46,868 nt of DNA from Bradyrhizobium sp. (GTDB lineage Bacteria; Pseudomonadota; Alphaproteobacteria; Rhizobiales; Xanthobacteraceae), in NCBI RefSeq assembly GCF_016213215.1, contig NZ_JACRAW010000132.1, forward strand, positions 1 to 46,868, read 5' to 3'. Below are positions 17,176-26,682 of the stretch, in pieces; position 1 is the stretch's first letter; each line of letters begins with the position of its first letter. Made by a program: the position numbers and the translations under genes. Under the pieces are notes generated by a model. The model was given only the letters and a program-made list of their open reading frames with translations. It did no database searches and was not told the origin of the DNA.

Positions 17176-17483
17176 TGTGTCGCACCCCTTGGGTGAGCTG
17201 TCCGACCGGGAACAGCTTCGTTTCGTCCTTCAGCTTCGGCTTTAACGCGCCAGCCCGTCGAAGTTGCAACGCCTGCACACAACGATTCTCACACGCAGAC
17301 GATATATACAGCCCGTTTTTGCAGCCAGCGCTACCCGGGGCAACTCACGACAAACTGACTTCAACGAAGCCTCTTTGCAACCGATCGGGCGTTCTTGCCA
17401 CGAGCTTTCCCCTTTGTCTGTCACCTCCAGGCAACGGTTCAAGCCTTCTGAAGGCCGGACAGCCGAGCGGCCATCTGGCTACC
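17176..17483. other. Intergenic region between sigma-54 regulator and L,D-transpeptidase genes
   Basis: These 308 bases lie between two minus-strand genes and must hold the transpeptidase promoter. I see only a weak hairpin GCCTT-CTG-AAGGC at 17443-17455, about 30 nt after the regulator stop, and no -24/-12 (GG/GC) element or other recognisable site. The short open frames here lack a ribosome-binding site and protein-like content. Confidence 0.4.
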
Positions 17484-18986
17484 TCAATGCGTCTCCTCGC
17501 CGCGCCCAGCTGCACCATGGACGCCCGCTTCGTCGAGCTTGCGGTAAAGGGTGGAGCGGCCGATTTTGAGGCGGCGCGCGACCTCCGACATCTGGCCGCG
17601 GTAATGCGAGATCGCGAAGCGGATGATTTCGTTTTCCATTTCTTCAAGGGGGCGAACCTCGCCGGCATTGGTCAGCATCGCCAGCATTCCGGCGGCAGGC
17701 AGCGGTGCGATTGGTATTTCACTACCCGAAACCATCGTTGGCGGCGCGGAATGCAGCATCGACTCGACAAGGAGTGGCTCGGGGGTGATCTCAGGAACGT
17801 GATGTGCCTGGGCCGCGAGCTGCGGAAAATCATCAAGACCGAGCTGGTCGGCCTCGCTCAGGACGACGGCGCGGTAGACCGCATTTTCGAGTTGGCGAAT
17901 GTTGCCGGGCCAATCCAGTTGCGAGAGATAGGCAACGGCATCGCCGCTGATTCCCGCAATGGGGCGGTTTTCCTCGGCTGCAAAGCGGGCGAGGAAATGT
18001 CTGAGTAGATGCGGAATGTCCTCGCGCCGTGCCCGCAAGGGCGGAATCGTCAGCGGCAGCACGTGCAGCCGATAGAAGAGGTCTTCGCGGAAGTGTCCCT
18101 GCTTCACCCGCTCCAGCAACCTGCGGTTGGTCGCCGAGATGATGCGGACGTCGACTTTCACCGGCTTGCGCCCGCCGACCGCCTCCACCGCCCCTTCCTG
18201 CAGCGCGCGCAGCAGCTTGACCTGTGCGGTCAGCGGCAATTCGCTGACCTCGTCAAGGAACAGCGTGCCGCCATGCGCTTCGACGAATTTGCCTGCGTGG
18301 CGTTCGGTAGCGCCGGTGAACGCCCCCTTTTCATGGCCGAACAGGATGGATTCCACGAGATTGTCGGGGATCGCGCCGCAATTGACGGCCACGAACGGTT
18401 TTGACTTGCGCTCGGAGCTGCCGTGAATGGCGCGCGCGAACAATTCCTTGCCGACGCCGGATTCGCCCTCGATCAGCACGGGAATGGACGAGGCCGCCGC
18501 CTTTTGCGCGGTCCGCATCACGTTCGCCATGGCCTCGCTGCGAGTGATGATGTCGGCGAAAGTCAGCCGGCCCTCGCGGCTGTGGCGAATGCGCTGCAAC
18601 TCGTCCTTCAGCGCGCTCGTGTTGAGGGCGTTGCGCAAGGATACCTGCAGCCGCTCCAGGCCGACCGGCTTGACCACGAAGTCCATGGCACCGGCACGCA
18701 TCGCGGAGACCACGTTGTCGATGCCGCCATGGGCGGTCTGCACAATTACCGGGATGTTGATGCCGGCTTCGCGCATTTTCGCCAGCACGCCCATGCCGTC
18801 GAGGCCCGGCATCACGAGGTCCAGCACCACGGCGTCGACAGTCTGTGCGTCGGGGCCGGTGAGGGCGGCGATGACCGCATCGCCGGAATCGACCACGATG
18901 GCTTCATAGCCGCATTTTTGCACCATGTTTTCGACCAGGCGGCGCTGTACGGCGTCGTCGTCGGCAATCAAAATACTGGCAGCCAT
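17484..18986 (-). CDS. NtrC-family sigma-54-dependent response regulator
   Basis: A 500-residue activator of sigma-54 RNA polymerase. The receiver domain (1-120) has IADDD, the phosphoacceptor Asp56 in VVLDLVMPG, and Lys106 in FVVKPV. The AAA+ domain (about 145-375) has Walker A GESGVGKE (173-180), the sigma-54-contacting GAFTGA loop intact (221-226), Walker B TLFLDE (241-246), and the downstream FREDLFYRL and WPGNIRQLEN segments. A Fis-type helix-turn-helix closes the protein (MSEVARRLKIGRSTLYRKL). GGGGAA precedes the ATG. No histidine kinase is adjacent, so it is an orphan here and its target genes are unknown. Confidence 0.95.
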   Translation of the reverse strand: MAASILIADDDAVQRRLVENMVQKCGYEAIVVDSGDAVIAALTGPDAQTVDAVVLDLVMPGLDGMGVLAKMREAGINIPVIVQTAHGGIDNVVSAMRAGAMDFVVKPVGLERLQVSLRNALNTSALKDELQRIRHSREGRLTFADIITRSEAMANVMRTAQKAAASSIPVLIEGESGVGKELFARAIHGSSERKSKPFVAVNCGAIPDNLVESILFGHEKGAFTGATERHAGKFVEAHGGTLFLDEVSELPLTAQVKLLRALQEGAVEAVGGRKPVKVDVRIISATNRRLLERVKQGHFREDLFYRLHVLPLTIPPLRARREDIPHLLRHFLARFAAEENRPIAGISGDAVAYLSQLDWPGNIRQLENAVYRAVVLSEADQLGLDDFPQLAAQAHHVPEITPEPLLVESMLHSAPPTMVSGSEIPIAPLPAAGMLAMLTNAGEVRPLEEMENEIIRFAISHYRGQMSEVARRLKIGRSTLYRKLDEAGVHGAAGRGEETH

Positions 18987-19110
18987 GGTGTTCCCCGCAC
19001 GCTACAACTATCTGTCTCGAATCGGGGCACTCTCGCCGATGCCGATTAACGCCCTCTTAAATGTTGCAATCCCGGTCCATTGCTCTGACTGAACACAGGT
19101 TTCCAACACG

Positions 19111-20988
19111 ATGAAATCGCGCTCCACGTCCGCTCTCCGCAAGCCGAACACGAAAAAAGCAGCGGCCAAAGCCAAGGCCTTCGCCAAGCCGGCGGCCAGG
19201 ATCGTCAACAAGACTGGCAAATTGCCGGAATGGAACCTGAGCGATCTCTATGCCGGGATCGACGCGCCCGAAGTGACGCGCGATTTGCAGAAACTGGATT
19301 CCGAATGCGTCGCGTTTGAGGCCGACTACAAGGGCAAGCTGGCGACAGGAGCGGCAGCCGAAGGCGGCGGAAAATGGCTCGCCGAGGCGGTGCGCCGTTA
19401 CGAGGCGATCGACGACCTTGTCGGCAAGCTCGGTTCCTATGCGGGTCTCGTCCATGCCGGCGACAACATCGATCCCGCGATCTCGAAATTCTATGGCGAC
19501 GTTTCTGAACGGCTGACAATCGCGTCCACGCATCTTCTGTTCTTTGCGCTCGAGCTCAACCGCATCGATGATGAGGTGATCGAGCGCGCCATGCAGACTC
19601 CCGAACTTGGGCACTTCCGTCCCTGGATCGAGGACCTGCGCAAGGAGAAGCCGTACCAGCTCGAGGATCGCCTCGAGCAGCTGTTCCACGAAAAAGCCCA
19701 GACCGGCTACTCCGCCTTCAATCGGCTGTTCGACCAGACCATCTCGGGCCTGCGCTTCAAGGTCGCGGGCAAGGAACTCGCGATCGAGCCGACGCTCAAC
19801 CTGTTGCAGGATCGTGACGGGGCAAAGCGCAGGGCGGCGGCCGAAGCGCTGGCGAAGACCTTCAAGGCCAACGAGCGGACGTTTGCCCTGATCACCAACA
19901 CGCTTGCCAAGGACAAGGAAATTTCCGACCGCTGGCGCGGCTTCAAGGATGTTGCGGATTCACGGCACCTCAACAACCGCGTCGAGCGCGAGGTGGTTGA
20001 CGCGCTGGTTGCGTCCGTGCGCGCCGCCCATCCGAAACTGTCGCACCGGTACTACGCGCTGAAGGCGCGCTGGTTTGGCAAGAAGAAGCTCGCGCATTGG
20101 GACCGCAATGCGCCGCTGCCCTTTGCACCGAAGGGCACCATTGCCTGGCCTGAGGCGAAGGACATGGTGCTGACGGCCTATCACGGCTTCTCGCCCAGGA
20201 TGGCGGATATCGCCGAGCGCTTCTTCACAGATCGCTGGATCGATGCGCCGGTCCGTCCCGGAAAAGCCCCCGGCGCCTTCTCGCATCCGACCACGCCTTC
20301 CGCGCACCCCTATGTGCTGATGAACTACCAGGGCAAGCCGCGCGACGTGATGACTCTGGCCCATGAACTCGGGCATGGCGTGCACCAGGTGCTCGCCGCC
20401 GGGAACGGCCCCTTGATGGCCCCGACGCCGCTGACGCTTGCCGAGACCGCGAGCGTGTTCGGCGAGATGCTGACCTTCAAGCGGCTGTTGTCGCAGACCG
20501 GGAACGTCAGGCAGCGCCAGGCCCTGCTCGCCGGCAAGGTCGAGGACATGATCAATACCGTGGTGCGGCAGATCGCGTTCTATTCGTTCGAACGTGCCTT
20601 GCACACCGAGCGCAAGAACGGCGAACTCACCGCCGAGCGCATCGGCCAGATCTGGCTTTCGGTACAGGGCGAGAGCCTGGGGCCGGCGATCGAGATCAAG
20701 CCGGGCTATGAGAACTTCTGGATGTACATCCCGCATTTCATCCATTCGCCGTTCTACGTCTACGCCTATGCGTTCGGCGATTGTCTCGTGAACTCGCTCT
20801 ATGCCGTTTACGAGAAGGCTGCCGAAGGCTTTGCCGAGCGCTATCTCGAAATGCTCGCTGCCGGCGGCAGCCGGCACTATTCCGAACTGCTGCGGCCGTT
20901 CGGGCTCGATGCCAGGGACCCGAAGTTCTGGGACGGCGGGCTGTCGGTAATATCGGGCATGATCGACGAACTCGAGGCGATGGTCTGA
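19111..20988 (+). CDS. pepF: M3-family oligoendopeptidase F
   Basis: A 625-residue cytoplasmic zinc peptidase that degrades oligopeptides. The zinc site HELGH (His418, Glu419, His422) and the third ligand Glu in LAETASVFGEM about 25 residues later are intact. The N-terminal part is the PepF helical domain, and the C-terminal helices include PHFIHSPFYVYAYAFGD, the conserved substrate-closing region. The first 35 residues are Lys/Ala-rich (KKAAAKAKAF) and look like a disordered extension; translation might start later, but the ATG at 19111 is the first good one. It is divergent from the sigma-54 regulator gene. Family and catalytic residues are secure; natural substrates are unknown. Confidence 0.94.
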   Translation: MKSRSTSALRKPNTKKAAAKAKAFAKPAARIVNKTGKLPEWNLSDLYAGIDAPEVTRDLQKLDSECVAFEADYKGKLATGAAAEGGGKWLAEAVRRYEAIDDLVGKLGSYAGLVHAGDNIDPAISKFYGDVSERLTIASTHLLFFALELNRIDDEVIERAMQTPELGHFRPWIEDLRKEKPYQLEDRLEQLFHEKAQTGYSAFNRLFDQTISGLRFKVAGKELAIEPTLNLLQDRDGAKRRAAAEALAKTFKANERTFALITNTLAKDKEISDRWRGFKDVADSRHLNNRVEREVVDALVASVRAAHPKLSHRYYALKARWFGKKKLAHWDRNAPLPFAPKGTIAWPEAKDMVLTAYHGFSPRMADIAERFFTDRWIDAPVRPGKAPGAFSHPTTPSAHPYVLMNYQGKPRDVMTLAHELGHGVHQVLAAGNGPLMAPTPLTLAETASVFGEMLTFKRLLSQTGNVRQRQALLAGKVEDMINTVVRQIAFYSFERALHTERKNGELTAERIGQIWLSVQGESLGPAIEIKPGYENFWMYIPHFIHSPFYVYAYAFGDCLVNSLYAVYEKAAEGFAERYLEMLAAGGSRHYSELLRPFGLDARDPKFWDGGLSVISGMIDELEAMV

Positions 20989-20998
20989 GGGAACACCG

Positions 20999-21014
20999 CT
21001 GCGCCGCGGCGCAG
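20999..21014. repeat. Perfect 16-bp palindrome downstream of pepF
   Basis: CTGCGCCGCGGCGCAG is fully self-complementary and begins 11 nt after the pepF stop. There is no T tract. It may be part of a weak terminator or an mRNA 3'-end structure. A second, 12-bp palindrome GGGCGATCGCCC lies at 21076-21087 in the same gap. Confidence 0.4.
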
Positions 21015-21226
21015 AACATCTGTTGAACGCAGCCTGTACTGCGGTTGGACATGTGCATAACGGCATGGCCCGCGGGGGCGATCGCCCATTCGCCCCGTGG
21101 ACAAGAGGCGATTGAATTTCGAAATGACCTGATTTGCCGGGCAAAGTGGCAGCGTCGCCGTTGCCCTGTTCCCGGGATTGGGGTAATTCGACCGAAAGAT
21201 CGATAACAACGGCACTGGGGATCCTG

Positions 21227-21379
21227 ATGGCAGAGCATAGCGCAGTGACCTACTCGACCGCCGAGGGCAACGATTACGCCGCCCACGAGCAGACCTATGA
21301 AGGGTTCATCCGGCTGGTGAAGTTCGGCACGGCCGCGGTCGCGCTCATTCTCATTCTGATGGCGATCTTCCTCACCTGA
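21227..21379 (+). CDS. aa3-type cytochrome c oxidase subunit IV (small, single helix)
   Basis: A 50-residue protein: a polar N-terminus with DYAAHEQTYEGF, then one membrane helix (LVKFGTAAVALILILMAIFL). This is the layout of the bacterial aa3 oxidase subunit IV family, a small extra subunit of the terminal oxidase in the inner membrane. The ATG at 21227 has GGGGAT a few nt upstream; a longer open frame from 21134 has no such site. It sits about 100 nt before pntAA, a neighbourhood I recall from other Rhizobiales, so it may be transcribed with the transhydrogenase genes. Family members are also named simply by domain, and the link to the oxidase itself is by homology. Confidence 0.85.
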   Translation: MAEHSAVTYSTAEGNDYAAHEQTYEGFIRLVKFGTAAVALILILMAIFLT

Positions 21380-21384
21380 CCGTG

Positions 21385-21409
21385 CAGGCCGTTCCCCTGG
21401 AACGGCCTG
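21385..21409 (+). terminator. Strong hairpin between cox subunit IV and pntAA
   Basis: CAGGCCGTTCC / GGAACGGCCTG is a perfect 11-bp stem with a 3-nt loop (CCT), 5 nt after the stop codon. It is followed by TGCAACAACAA, not a T run. It may partially terminate or stabilise the small upstream mRNA so that the subunit is made in excess over the transhydrogenase. Confidence 0.5.
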
Positions 21410-21479
21410 TGCAACAACAAGAACTTCTGAAATGCTCCACGCTTGAGTTGCGCGCGCCCTTTGCGCCGCCGGAGGCCTC

Positions 21480-22607
21480 ATGAAGATTGCCGTCGCCAAG
21501 GAAATCGATCCGTCCGAGCCGCGGGTCGCCGCTTCGCCGGACACGATCAAGAAGTTCAAGGCTCTGGGTCTGGAGGTCGCGGTCGAATCCGGTGCGGGCA
21601 TCAAGTCGGGCCTGCCCGATTCGGAGTTTTCCGCCGCCGGCGCAACCGTCTCGCCGGACGCGGTGAAGGACGCCGACATCGTCATCAAGGTGAAGCGGCC
21701 CGAGGCCTCTGAACTTGCGAATTATAAGCGCGGTACGCTGGTCATCGCCATCATGGATCCGTACGGCAACGAGGCCGCCCTGAAGACGATGGCGGATGCC
21801 GGCATTGCGGCCTTCGCGATGGAATTGATGCCGCGCATCACCCGCGCGCAGGTGATGGACGTGCTGTCGTCGCAAGCCAACCTGGCGGGCTACCGCGCGG
21901 TAATCGAAGGGGCGGAGGCATTTGGCCGCGCCTTTCCGATGATGATGACTGCGGCCGGCACCATCCCCGCCGCCAAGGTCTTCGTGATGGGCGTCGGCGT
22001 CGCCGGCCTGCAGGCGATCGCGACCGCGCGCCGCCTGGGCGCCATTGTTACGGCGACCGACGTGCGGCCCGCGACCAAGGAGCAGGTCGAAAGTCTCGGC
22101 GCCAAGTTCCTTGCGGTCGAGGACGAGGAGTTCAAGAACGCCCAGACCGCCGGCGGTTACGCCAAGGAAATGTCGAAGGAATACCAGGCGAAGCAGGCCG
22201 CGCTCACCGCCGAGCACATCAAGAAGCAGGACGTCGTGATCACGACCGCCTTGATCCCCGGCCGGCCGGCGCCGCGCCTTGTCAGCGCCGAGATGGTCAA
22301 GTCGATGCGGCCGGGATCGGTGCTGGTCGATCTTGCAGTCGAGCGCGGCGGCACCGTCGAGGGCGCGAAGGCGGGAGGGATCGTCGAGGTCGATGGTGTC
22401 AAGATCGTCGGCTACACCAACGTGGCCGGCCGCGTGGCGGCCTCGGCCTCGGGCCTCTACGCGCGCAACCTGCACGCGTTCATCGAGACCATGATCGACA
22501 AGGCGAACAAGAAGATCGCGGTGAACTGGGACGACGAATTGGTGAAAGCCACGGCGCTGACCAAAGATGGCGCGGTCGTCCATCCGAATTTCCAGCCGAA
22601 GGCATAA
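21480..22607 (+). CDS. pntAA: NAD(P) transhydrogenase subunit alpha, part 1 (NAD-binding)
   Basis: This subunit carries domain I of the proton-translocating transhydrogenase, which binds NAD(H) on the cytoplasmic side and passes hydride to NADP. The 375 residues include the opening MKIAVAKEI, SPDTIKKFKALG, ITRAQVMDVLSSQANLAGY, the Rossmann loop FVMGVGVAGLQAIATA, and SVLVDLAVERGGTVEG. GGAGG stands 5 nt before the ATG. It is the first of three genes encoding the split enzyme (alpha1, alpha2, beta), the arrangement of Rhodospirillum rubrum and other alphaproteobacteria. Confidence 0.96.
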   Translation: MKIAVAKEIDPSEPRVAASPDTIKKFKALGLEVAVESGAGIKSGLPDSEFSAAGATVSPDAVKDADIVIKVKRPEASELANYKRGTLVIAIMDPYGNEAALKTMADAGIAAFAMELMPRITRAQVMDVLSSQANLAGYRAVIEGAEAFGRAFPMMMTAAGTIPAAKVFVMGVGVAGLQAIATARRLGAIVTATDVRPATKEQVESLGAKFLAVEDEEFKNAQTAGGYAKEMSKEYQAKQAALTAEHIKKQDVVITTALIPGRPAPRLVSAEMVKSMRPGSVLVDLAVERGGTVEGAKAGGIVEVDGVKIVGYTNVAGRVAASASGLYARNLHAFIETMIDKANKKIAVNWDDELVKATALTKDGAVVHPNFQPKA

Positions 22608-22618
22608 GGAGAGAAGCC

Positions 22619-22936
22619 ATGGAGCATGTCGCACAGGTCGTCGACCCCTTCGTCTTCCGGCTGTCGATTTTCGTGCTCGCGGTGTTTGTCGGCTATTTCG
22701 TCGTCTGGTCGGTGACGCCGGCGCTGCATACGCCGCTGATGTCGGTGACCAACGCGATCTCCTCGGTGATCGTGGTCGGCGCGCTGCTCGCCGGCGGCGT
22801 CGGCATGGTCTCGGGCGGCAGCGCCCTGGCGCGGGGCTTCGGGTTCGTGGCGCTGGTCTTTGCCTGCATCAATATTTTCGGCGGCTTCCTGGTCACCCAG
22901 CGCATGCTGGCGATGTACAAGAAGAAGTCCAAGTGA
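22619..22936 (+). CDS. pntAB: NAD(P) transhydrogenase subunit alpha, part 2 (membrane)
   Basis: A 105-residue membrane subunit that contributes the alpha-side helices of the proton channel (domain II). It has three or four hydrophobic helices (LSIFVLAVFVGYFVVWSV; AISSVIVVGALLAGGVGM; GFVALVFACINIFGGFLV) and ends with a Lys-rich tail (MYKKKSK). The family motif TNAISSVIVVGA is present. The ATG is 11 nt after the pntAA stop with an AGGAGAG site between them, so the two are coupled. Confidence 0.95.
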   Translation: MEHVAQVVDPFVFRLSIFVLAVFVGYFVVWSVTPALHTPLMSVTNAISSVIVVGALLAGGVGMVSGGSALARGFGFVALVFACINIFGGFLVTQRMLAMYKKKSK

Positions 22937-22975
22937 GCGGGCCCCTCGGGGTGAAGAGGCTAATGGGGACCTGAG

Positions 22976-24373
22976 ATGAACGCCAATCTGTCTGCATTGC
23001 TCTATCTCGTGGCGGGTGTGCTGTTCATCCTGTCGCTGCGCGGCCTGTCGAGTCCGGCCACGTCGCGCAGGGGCAATCTGCTCGGCATGATCGGCATGGC
23101 GATCGCGGTGGCCACGACACTTGCGAACCATCCGCCGGCCGACGGCCTTGCCTGGCTCCTGGTCGTGCTCGGCATCGCGATCGGCGCGACTATCGGCGCG
23201 GTGATTGCGCGTCGCGTGCCGATGACTTCGATGCCGGAACTTGTCGCCGCATTCCACTCGCTGGTCGGCATGGCCGCGGTTCTGGTCGCGGCCGGCGCCT
23301 TCTATGCGCCGGAAGCGTTCGAGATCGGCACGCCCGGCAACATCCACATGCAGAGCCTGGTCGAAATGTCGCTCGGCGTCGCTATCGGCGCGCTGACCTT
23401 CACCGGCTCGGTGATCGCGTTTCTCAAGCTATCGGCGCGGATGAGCGGTGCGCCGATCATCCTGCCCGCGCGTCATCTCATCAATATTGCGCTCGGCATT
23501 GCGCTCGTAGCCTGCATCATCGGCCTGGTCCTCACCGGAAGCGCGGTCTACTTCTGGCTGATCACCATCCTCGCGCTGACGCTGGGCGTGCTCATGATCA
23601 TCCCGATCGGCGGCGCCGACATGCCGGTCGTGATCTCGATGCTGAACTCCTACTCCGGCTGGGCCGCGGCGGGCATCGGCTTCACGCTCGGCAATTCGGC
23701 GCTGATCATCACCGGCGCGCTGGTCGGCTCCTCCGGCGCGATCCTGTCCTACATCATGTGCCACGCGATGAACCGGTCCTTCATCTCCGTCATCCTCGGC
23801 GGCTTCGGCGGCGAGACCGCTGCGACCGGCGGCGGAGGCGGCGAGCAGAAGCCGGCCAAGCTCGGTTCGGCCGATGACGCCGCCTTCATCATGAAGAACG
23901 CCTCCAAGGTCATCATCGTGCCCGGCTACGGCATGGCGGTGGCGCAGGCCCAGCACGCGCTGCGCGAAATGGCCGACACCCTGAAGAAGGAAGGCGTCGA
24001 GGTGAAATACGCGATCCACCCGGTCGCCGGCCGCATGCCCGGTCACATGAACGTGCTGCTCGCGGAGGCCAATGTTCCCTATGACGAAGTGTTCGAACTC
24101 GAGGACATCAACTCCGAATTCGCCCAGGCCGATGTCGCCTTCGTGATCGGCGCCAACGACGTTACGAATCCTGCGGCCGAAGAGGATCCGAAATCTCCGA
24201 TCTATGGCATGCCGGTACTGCAGGTCTGGAAGGCCGCGACCGTCATGTTCATCAAGCGCTCGCTGGCTTCAGGCTACGCCGGCATCGACAATCCGTTGTT
24301 CTATCGCGACAACACCATGATGCTGCTCGGCGATGCCAAGAAAGTGACCGAGAGCGTCGTCAAGGCGATGTGA
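22976..24373 (+). CDS. pntB: NAD(P) transhydrogenase subunit beta
   Basis: A 465-residue subunit with the beta-side membrane helices (domain II, about 1-275) and the NADP-binding domain III (about 295-465). Domain III shows IVPGYGMAVAQAQHAL, the NADP site region IHPVAGRMPGHMNVLLAEA, VIGANDVTNPAA and the C-terminal MMLLGDAKK. The enzyme uses the proton gradient to make NADPH from NADH for biosynthesis and redox defence. The gene follows pntAB by 39 nt. Family identity is secure; direction of the reaction in vivo depends on growth conditions. Confidence 0.96.
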   Translation: MNANLSALLYLVAGVLFILSLRGLSSPATSRRGNLLGMIGMAIAVATTLANHPPADGLAWLLVVLGIAIGATIGAVIARRVPMTSMPELVAAFHSLVGMAAVLVAAGAFYAPEAFEIGTPGNIHMQSLVEMSLGVAIGALTFTGSVIAFLKLSARMSGAPIILPARHLINIALGIALVACIIGLVLTGSAVYFWLITILALTLGVLMIIPIGGADMPVVISMLNSYSGWAAAGIGFTLGNSALIITGALVGSSGAILSYIMCHAMNRSFISVILGGFGGETAATGGGGGEQKPAKLGSADDAAFIMKNASKVIIVPGYGMAVAQAQHALREMADTLKKEGVEVKYAIHPVAGRMPGHMNVLLAEANVPYDEVFELEDINSEFAQADVAFVIGANDVTNPAAEEDPKSPIYGMPVLQVWKAATVMFIKRSLASGYAGIDNPLFYRDNTMMLLGDAKKVTESVVKAM

Positions 24374-24400
24374 GGCTGTGCGAGGCAGCGAAGGGAATTC

Positions 24401-25198
24401 ATGTCCCTGCTGAAGTGGCTCCTGATCGTCGTTTCGCTGGTCTATCTCGGCGGCCTCGCGGTGCTGTATTTCAATCAACGCGCGATGCTGTTTCCCATTC
24501 CGCCGGTCGGGCGTACGTCGCCGGACATCGCGGGGCTTCCCCAGGCTGAGGAACATGTCCTGACAACGTCGGACGGCGAGAGGGTCATTATTTGGCACGT
24601 GAAGGCAAAGCCCGGTCGTCCTGTGATCCTCTATTTTCCCGGCAACGGCGATTTTCTGGCGGGCCGCATCAGCCGCTTCAGGGCCATGACGGCCGACGGC
24701 ACCGGGTTGGTCGCGCTGTCCTATCGCGGGTATGCCGGCTCGACCGGTCAACCGAGCGAGCACGGGCTGCTGCAAGATGCCGCGGCCGCCTATGGCTTCA
24801 CCTTGGCGCGTTATCCTGCCGAACGAATTATAGCGTGGGGCTTTTCACTCGGCAGCGGCGTGGCGGTTGCGGTCTCCGCCGAGCATCCTGTGAGCAAGCT
24901 GATCCTGGAAGCCCCGTACACCTCGACGGCCGATGTTGCTGCTGCCCTGCTCAAGGTCGTGCCGGTAGGCCTCTTAATGCGTGATCAGTTCCATTCCGAT
25001 CAGCGCATCACGCGCGTCATGGTGCCGCTGCTCGTGATGCATGGTGGAAGCGATCTTGCGATTCCGATTTCCTTCGGGGAGCAATTGTTTGCGCTCGCCC
25101 GCGAACCCAAGCAATTCGTGCGGTTTCCGGCAGGAGGACATGACGATCTCGACCAGTTTGGCGCGATCGAGACGGCGAGGCGGTTCATTGGCGGCTGA
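24401..25198 (+). CDS. Membrane-anchored alpha/beta hydrolase (BEM46-like)
   Basis: A 265-residue protein with an N-terminal membrane helix (about 4-23) followed by an alpha/beta hydrolase domain. The nucleophile is Ser149 in GFSLGSG, with probable acid Asp218 (HGGSDLAIP) and His247 (PAGGHDDL). The segment GNGDFLAG resembles the oxyanion-hole region of BEM46/ABHD13-like serine hydrolases. It follows pntB by 27 nt on the same strand and overlaps or abuts the antiporter-like gene, so it is probably part of this operon. The true substrate is unknown; the family includes esterases and peptidases. Confidence 0.88.
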   Translation: MSLLKWLLIVVSLVYLGGLAVLYFNQRAMLFPIPPVGRTSPDIAGLPQAEEHVLTTSDGERVIIWHVKAKPGRPVILYFPGNGDFLAGRISRFRAMTADGTGLVALSYRGYAGSTGQPSEHGLLQDAAAAYGFTLARYPAERIIAWGFSLGSGVAVAVSAEHPVSKLILEAPYTSTADVAAALLKVVPVGLLMRDQFHSDQRITRVMVPLLVMHGGSDLAIPISFGEQLFALAREPKQFVRFPAGGHDDLDQFGAIETARRFIGG

Positions 25199-26633
25199 GC
25201 GGCGACTGCCGCTGCGCAGCGGCATGCTTGCCGCGGCTGCGCTTGCGCTCGCTCCGCAGCCGGCGCTGGCTGCCGCCGGGCTCGACGGCGCCGCGATGGG
25301 CTGGCCATATGCGTTTCCCTTTGCGGGTCTGCTGTTGTCGATCGCGCTGGGCCCGCTGCTGCTTCCCAAGATCTGGCATCACCACTACGGCAAGATCGCA
25401 GCCGGCTGGGCGGCGCTGGCGCTCGCCTCGATTGCCTGGCTTGCCGGTGGCATGACCATGCTGGCCGCCTTCGTTCATTCCATGCTTGCCGAATATTTCA
25501 GCTTCATCGTGCTCCTGTTCTCGCTTTACGTGGTGGCCGGCGGCATTCTGGTCAGCGGCGACATGAAGGGCACGCCATGGACCAACACCGGGATTCTTGC
25601 GCTCGGCACGCTGATGGCCAGCATCGTAGGTACGACGGGTGCTGCAATGATCCTGGTGCGCCCGCTCATACGTGCCAACCTGACGCGCCAACATAACACC
25701 CATGTCTTGATCTTCTTCATCATCCTCGTTGCCAATGTCGGCGGCGCGCTCAGCCCCCTCGGCGATCCGCCCCTTTTCGTCGGCTTTCTGCACGGGGTCG
25801 ACTTCTTCTGGACGACGCGCCACATCTGGCTGCAGACGGTGATCGTGTCGGGATTCCTGCTCGTCGCCTTCGTGGTCGTTGACGTCTTCCGCTACCGTGC
25901 CGAGCCGCCGATTGGCTTGGCGGGCCGCACCGCAGAGCCGATTCGAATCCGCGGTCTCATCAACCTGCCCCTGATCGCAGCTATTATTGTGAGCCTGTTG
26001 GTGTCGGCGGTGTGGAAACCCGATATCGCTGTCGACATTCTCGGCACAAGACTGGAGCTGCAAAGCGTTATCCGGAATGCGGTGCTGCTGGGCATTGCGG
26101 GACTTTCGATCTGGCTCACGCCCGACGAGCACCGCGAGGCCAACGGCTTCACCTGGGAGCCGATCCGCGAGGTGGCAAAGCTCTTTGCCGCGATCTTCAC
26201 CGCCATCATTCCGGTGCTGGCGATGCTGGATGCCGGCCGTCATGGCGCCTTTGCCTGGCTGTTGTCGGCCGTGACGGCACCGGATGGCGCGCCAAGGGAG
26301 GTTGCCTATTTCTGGCTTACCGGGCTGATGTCCGCCTTCCTGGACAATGCTCCGACCTATCTGTTGTTCTTCGAGCTCGCGGGCGGCAATCCGCAGGTCT
26401 TGATGGGCGAGCTCTCCGGCACGCTGGCGGCGATCTCCATGGGCGCGGTCTATATGGGCGCGTTGACCTATATCGGGAACGCGCCCAATTTCATGGTGGC
26501 GAGCATCGCCGCGGAGCACGGCATCCGGATGCCCAGCTTCTTCGGATACCTTCTGCGGGCGGGCGCCGTCCTAGTGCCGCTTTTCCTGCTGCTGACCCTC
26601 CTGCCGGTCGCGCCGGTTCTCAGACTGAACTGA
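25140..26633 (+). CDS. Sodium:proton antiporter-like / citrate-type carrier (CitMHS_2 family)
   Basis: A polytopic inner-membrane carrier of about 497 residues. It has an N-terminal hydrophobic segment resembling a signal peptide (LAAAALALAPQPALAAAG), then about ten or more helices. Conserved-looking segments are NVGGALSPLGDPPLFVGFLHG and GLMSAFLDNAPTYLLFF followed by GALTYIGNAPNFM, a repeated pattern typical of the ion transporter superfamily that includes ArsB, NhaD and CitMHS. The start is uncertain: ATG 25140 has AGGAGG but only 2 nt of spacing and overlaps the hydrolase gene by 59 nt; TTG 25188 (GAGGCGG upstream) and ATG 25224 are alternatives. The ion and substrate cannot be read from sequence. 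Position after pntB suggests a link to proton or sodium balance. Confidence 0.85.
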   Translation: MTISTSLARSRRRGGSLAAERRLPLRSGMLAAAALALAPQPALAAAGLDGAAMGWPYAFPFAGLLLSIALGPLLLPKIWHHHYGKIAAGWAALALASIAWLAGGMTMLAAFVHSMLAEYFSFIVLLFSLYVVAGGILVSGDMKGTPWTNTGILALGTLMASIVGTTGAAMILVRPLIRANLTRQHNTHVLIFFIILVANVGGALSPLGDPPLFVGFLHGVDFFWTTRHIWLQTVIVSGFLLVAFVVVDVFRYRAEPPIGLAGRTAEPIRIRGLINLPLIAAIIVSLLVSAVWKPDIAVDILGTRLELQSVIRNAVLLGIAGLSIWLTPDEHREANGFTWEPIREVAKLFAAIFTAIIPVLAMLDAGRHGAFAWLLSAVTAPDGAPREVAYFWLTGLMSAFLDNAPTYLLFFELAGGNPQVLMGELSGTLAAISMGAVYMGALTYIGNAPNFMVASIAAEHGIRMPSFFGYLLRAGAVLVPLFLLLTLLPVAPVLRLN

Positions 26634-26682
26634 GTACGCTATCAAGCGGGCGCCCCGCGGGGGAACGAGGAGAACACCGGTC

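Noticed and set aside
15358..17196. 612-codon plus-strand frame opposite the L,D-transpeptidase gene
   Set aside because: It mirrors a gene with clear catalytic motifs. The translated sequence is low in hydrophobic structure and rich in Arg/Gly, and has no recognisable domain.
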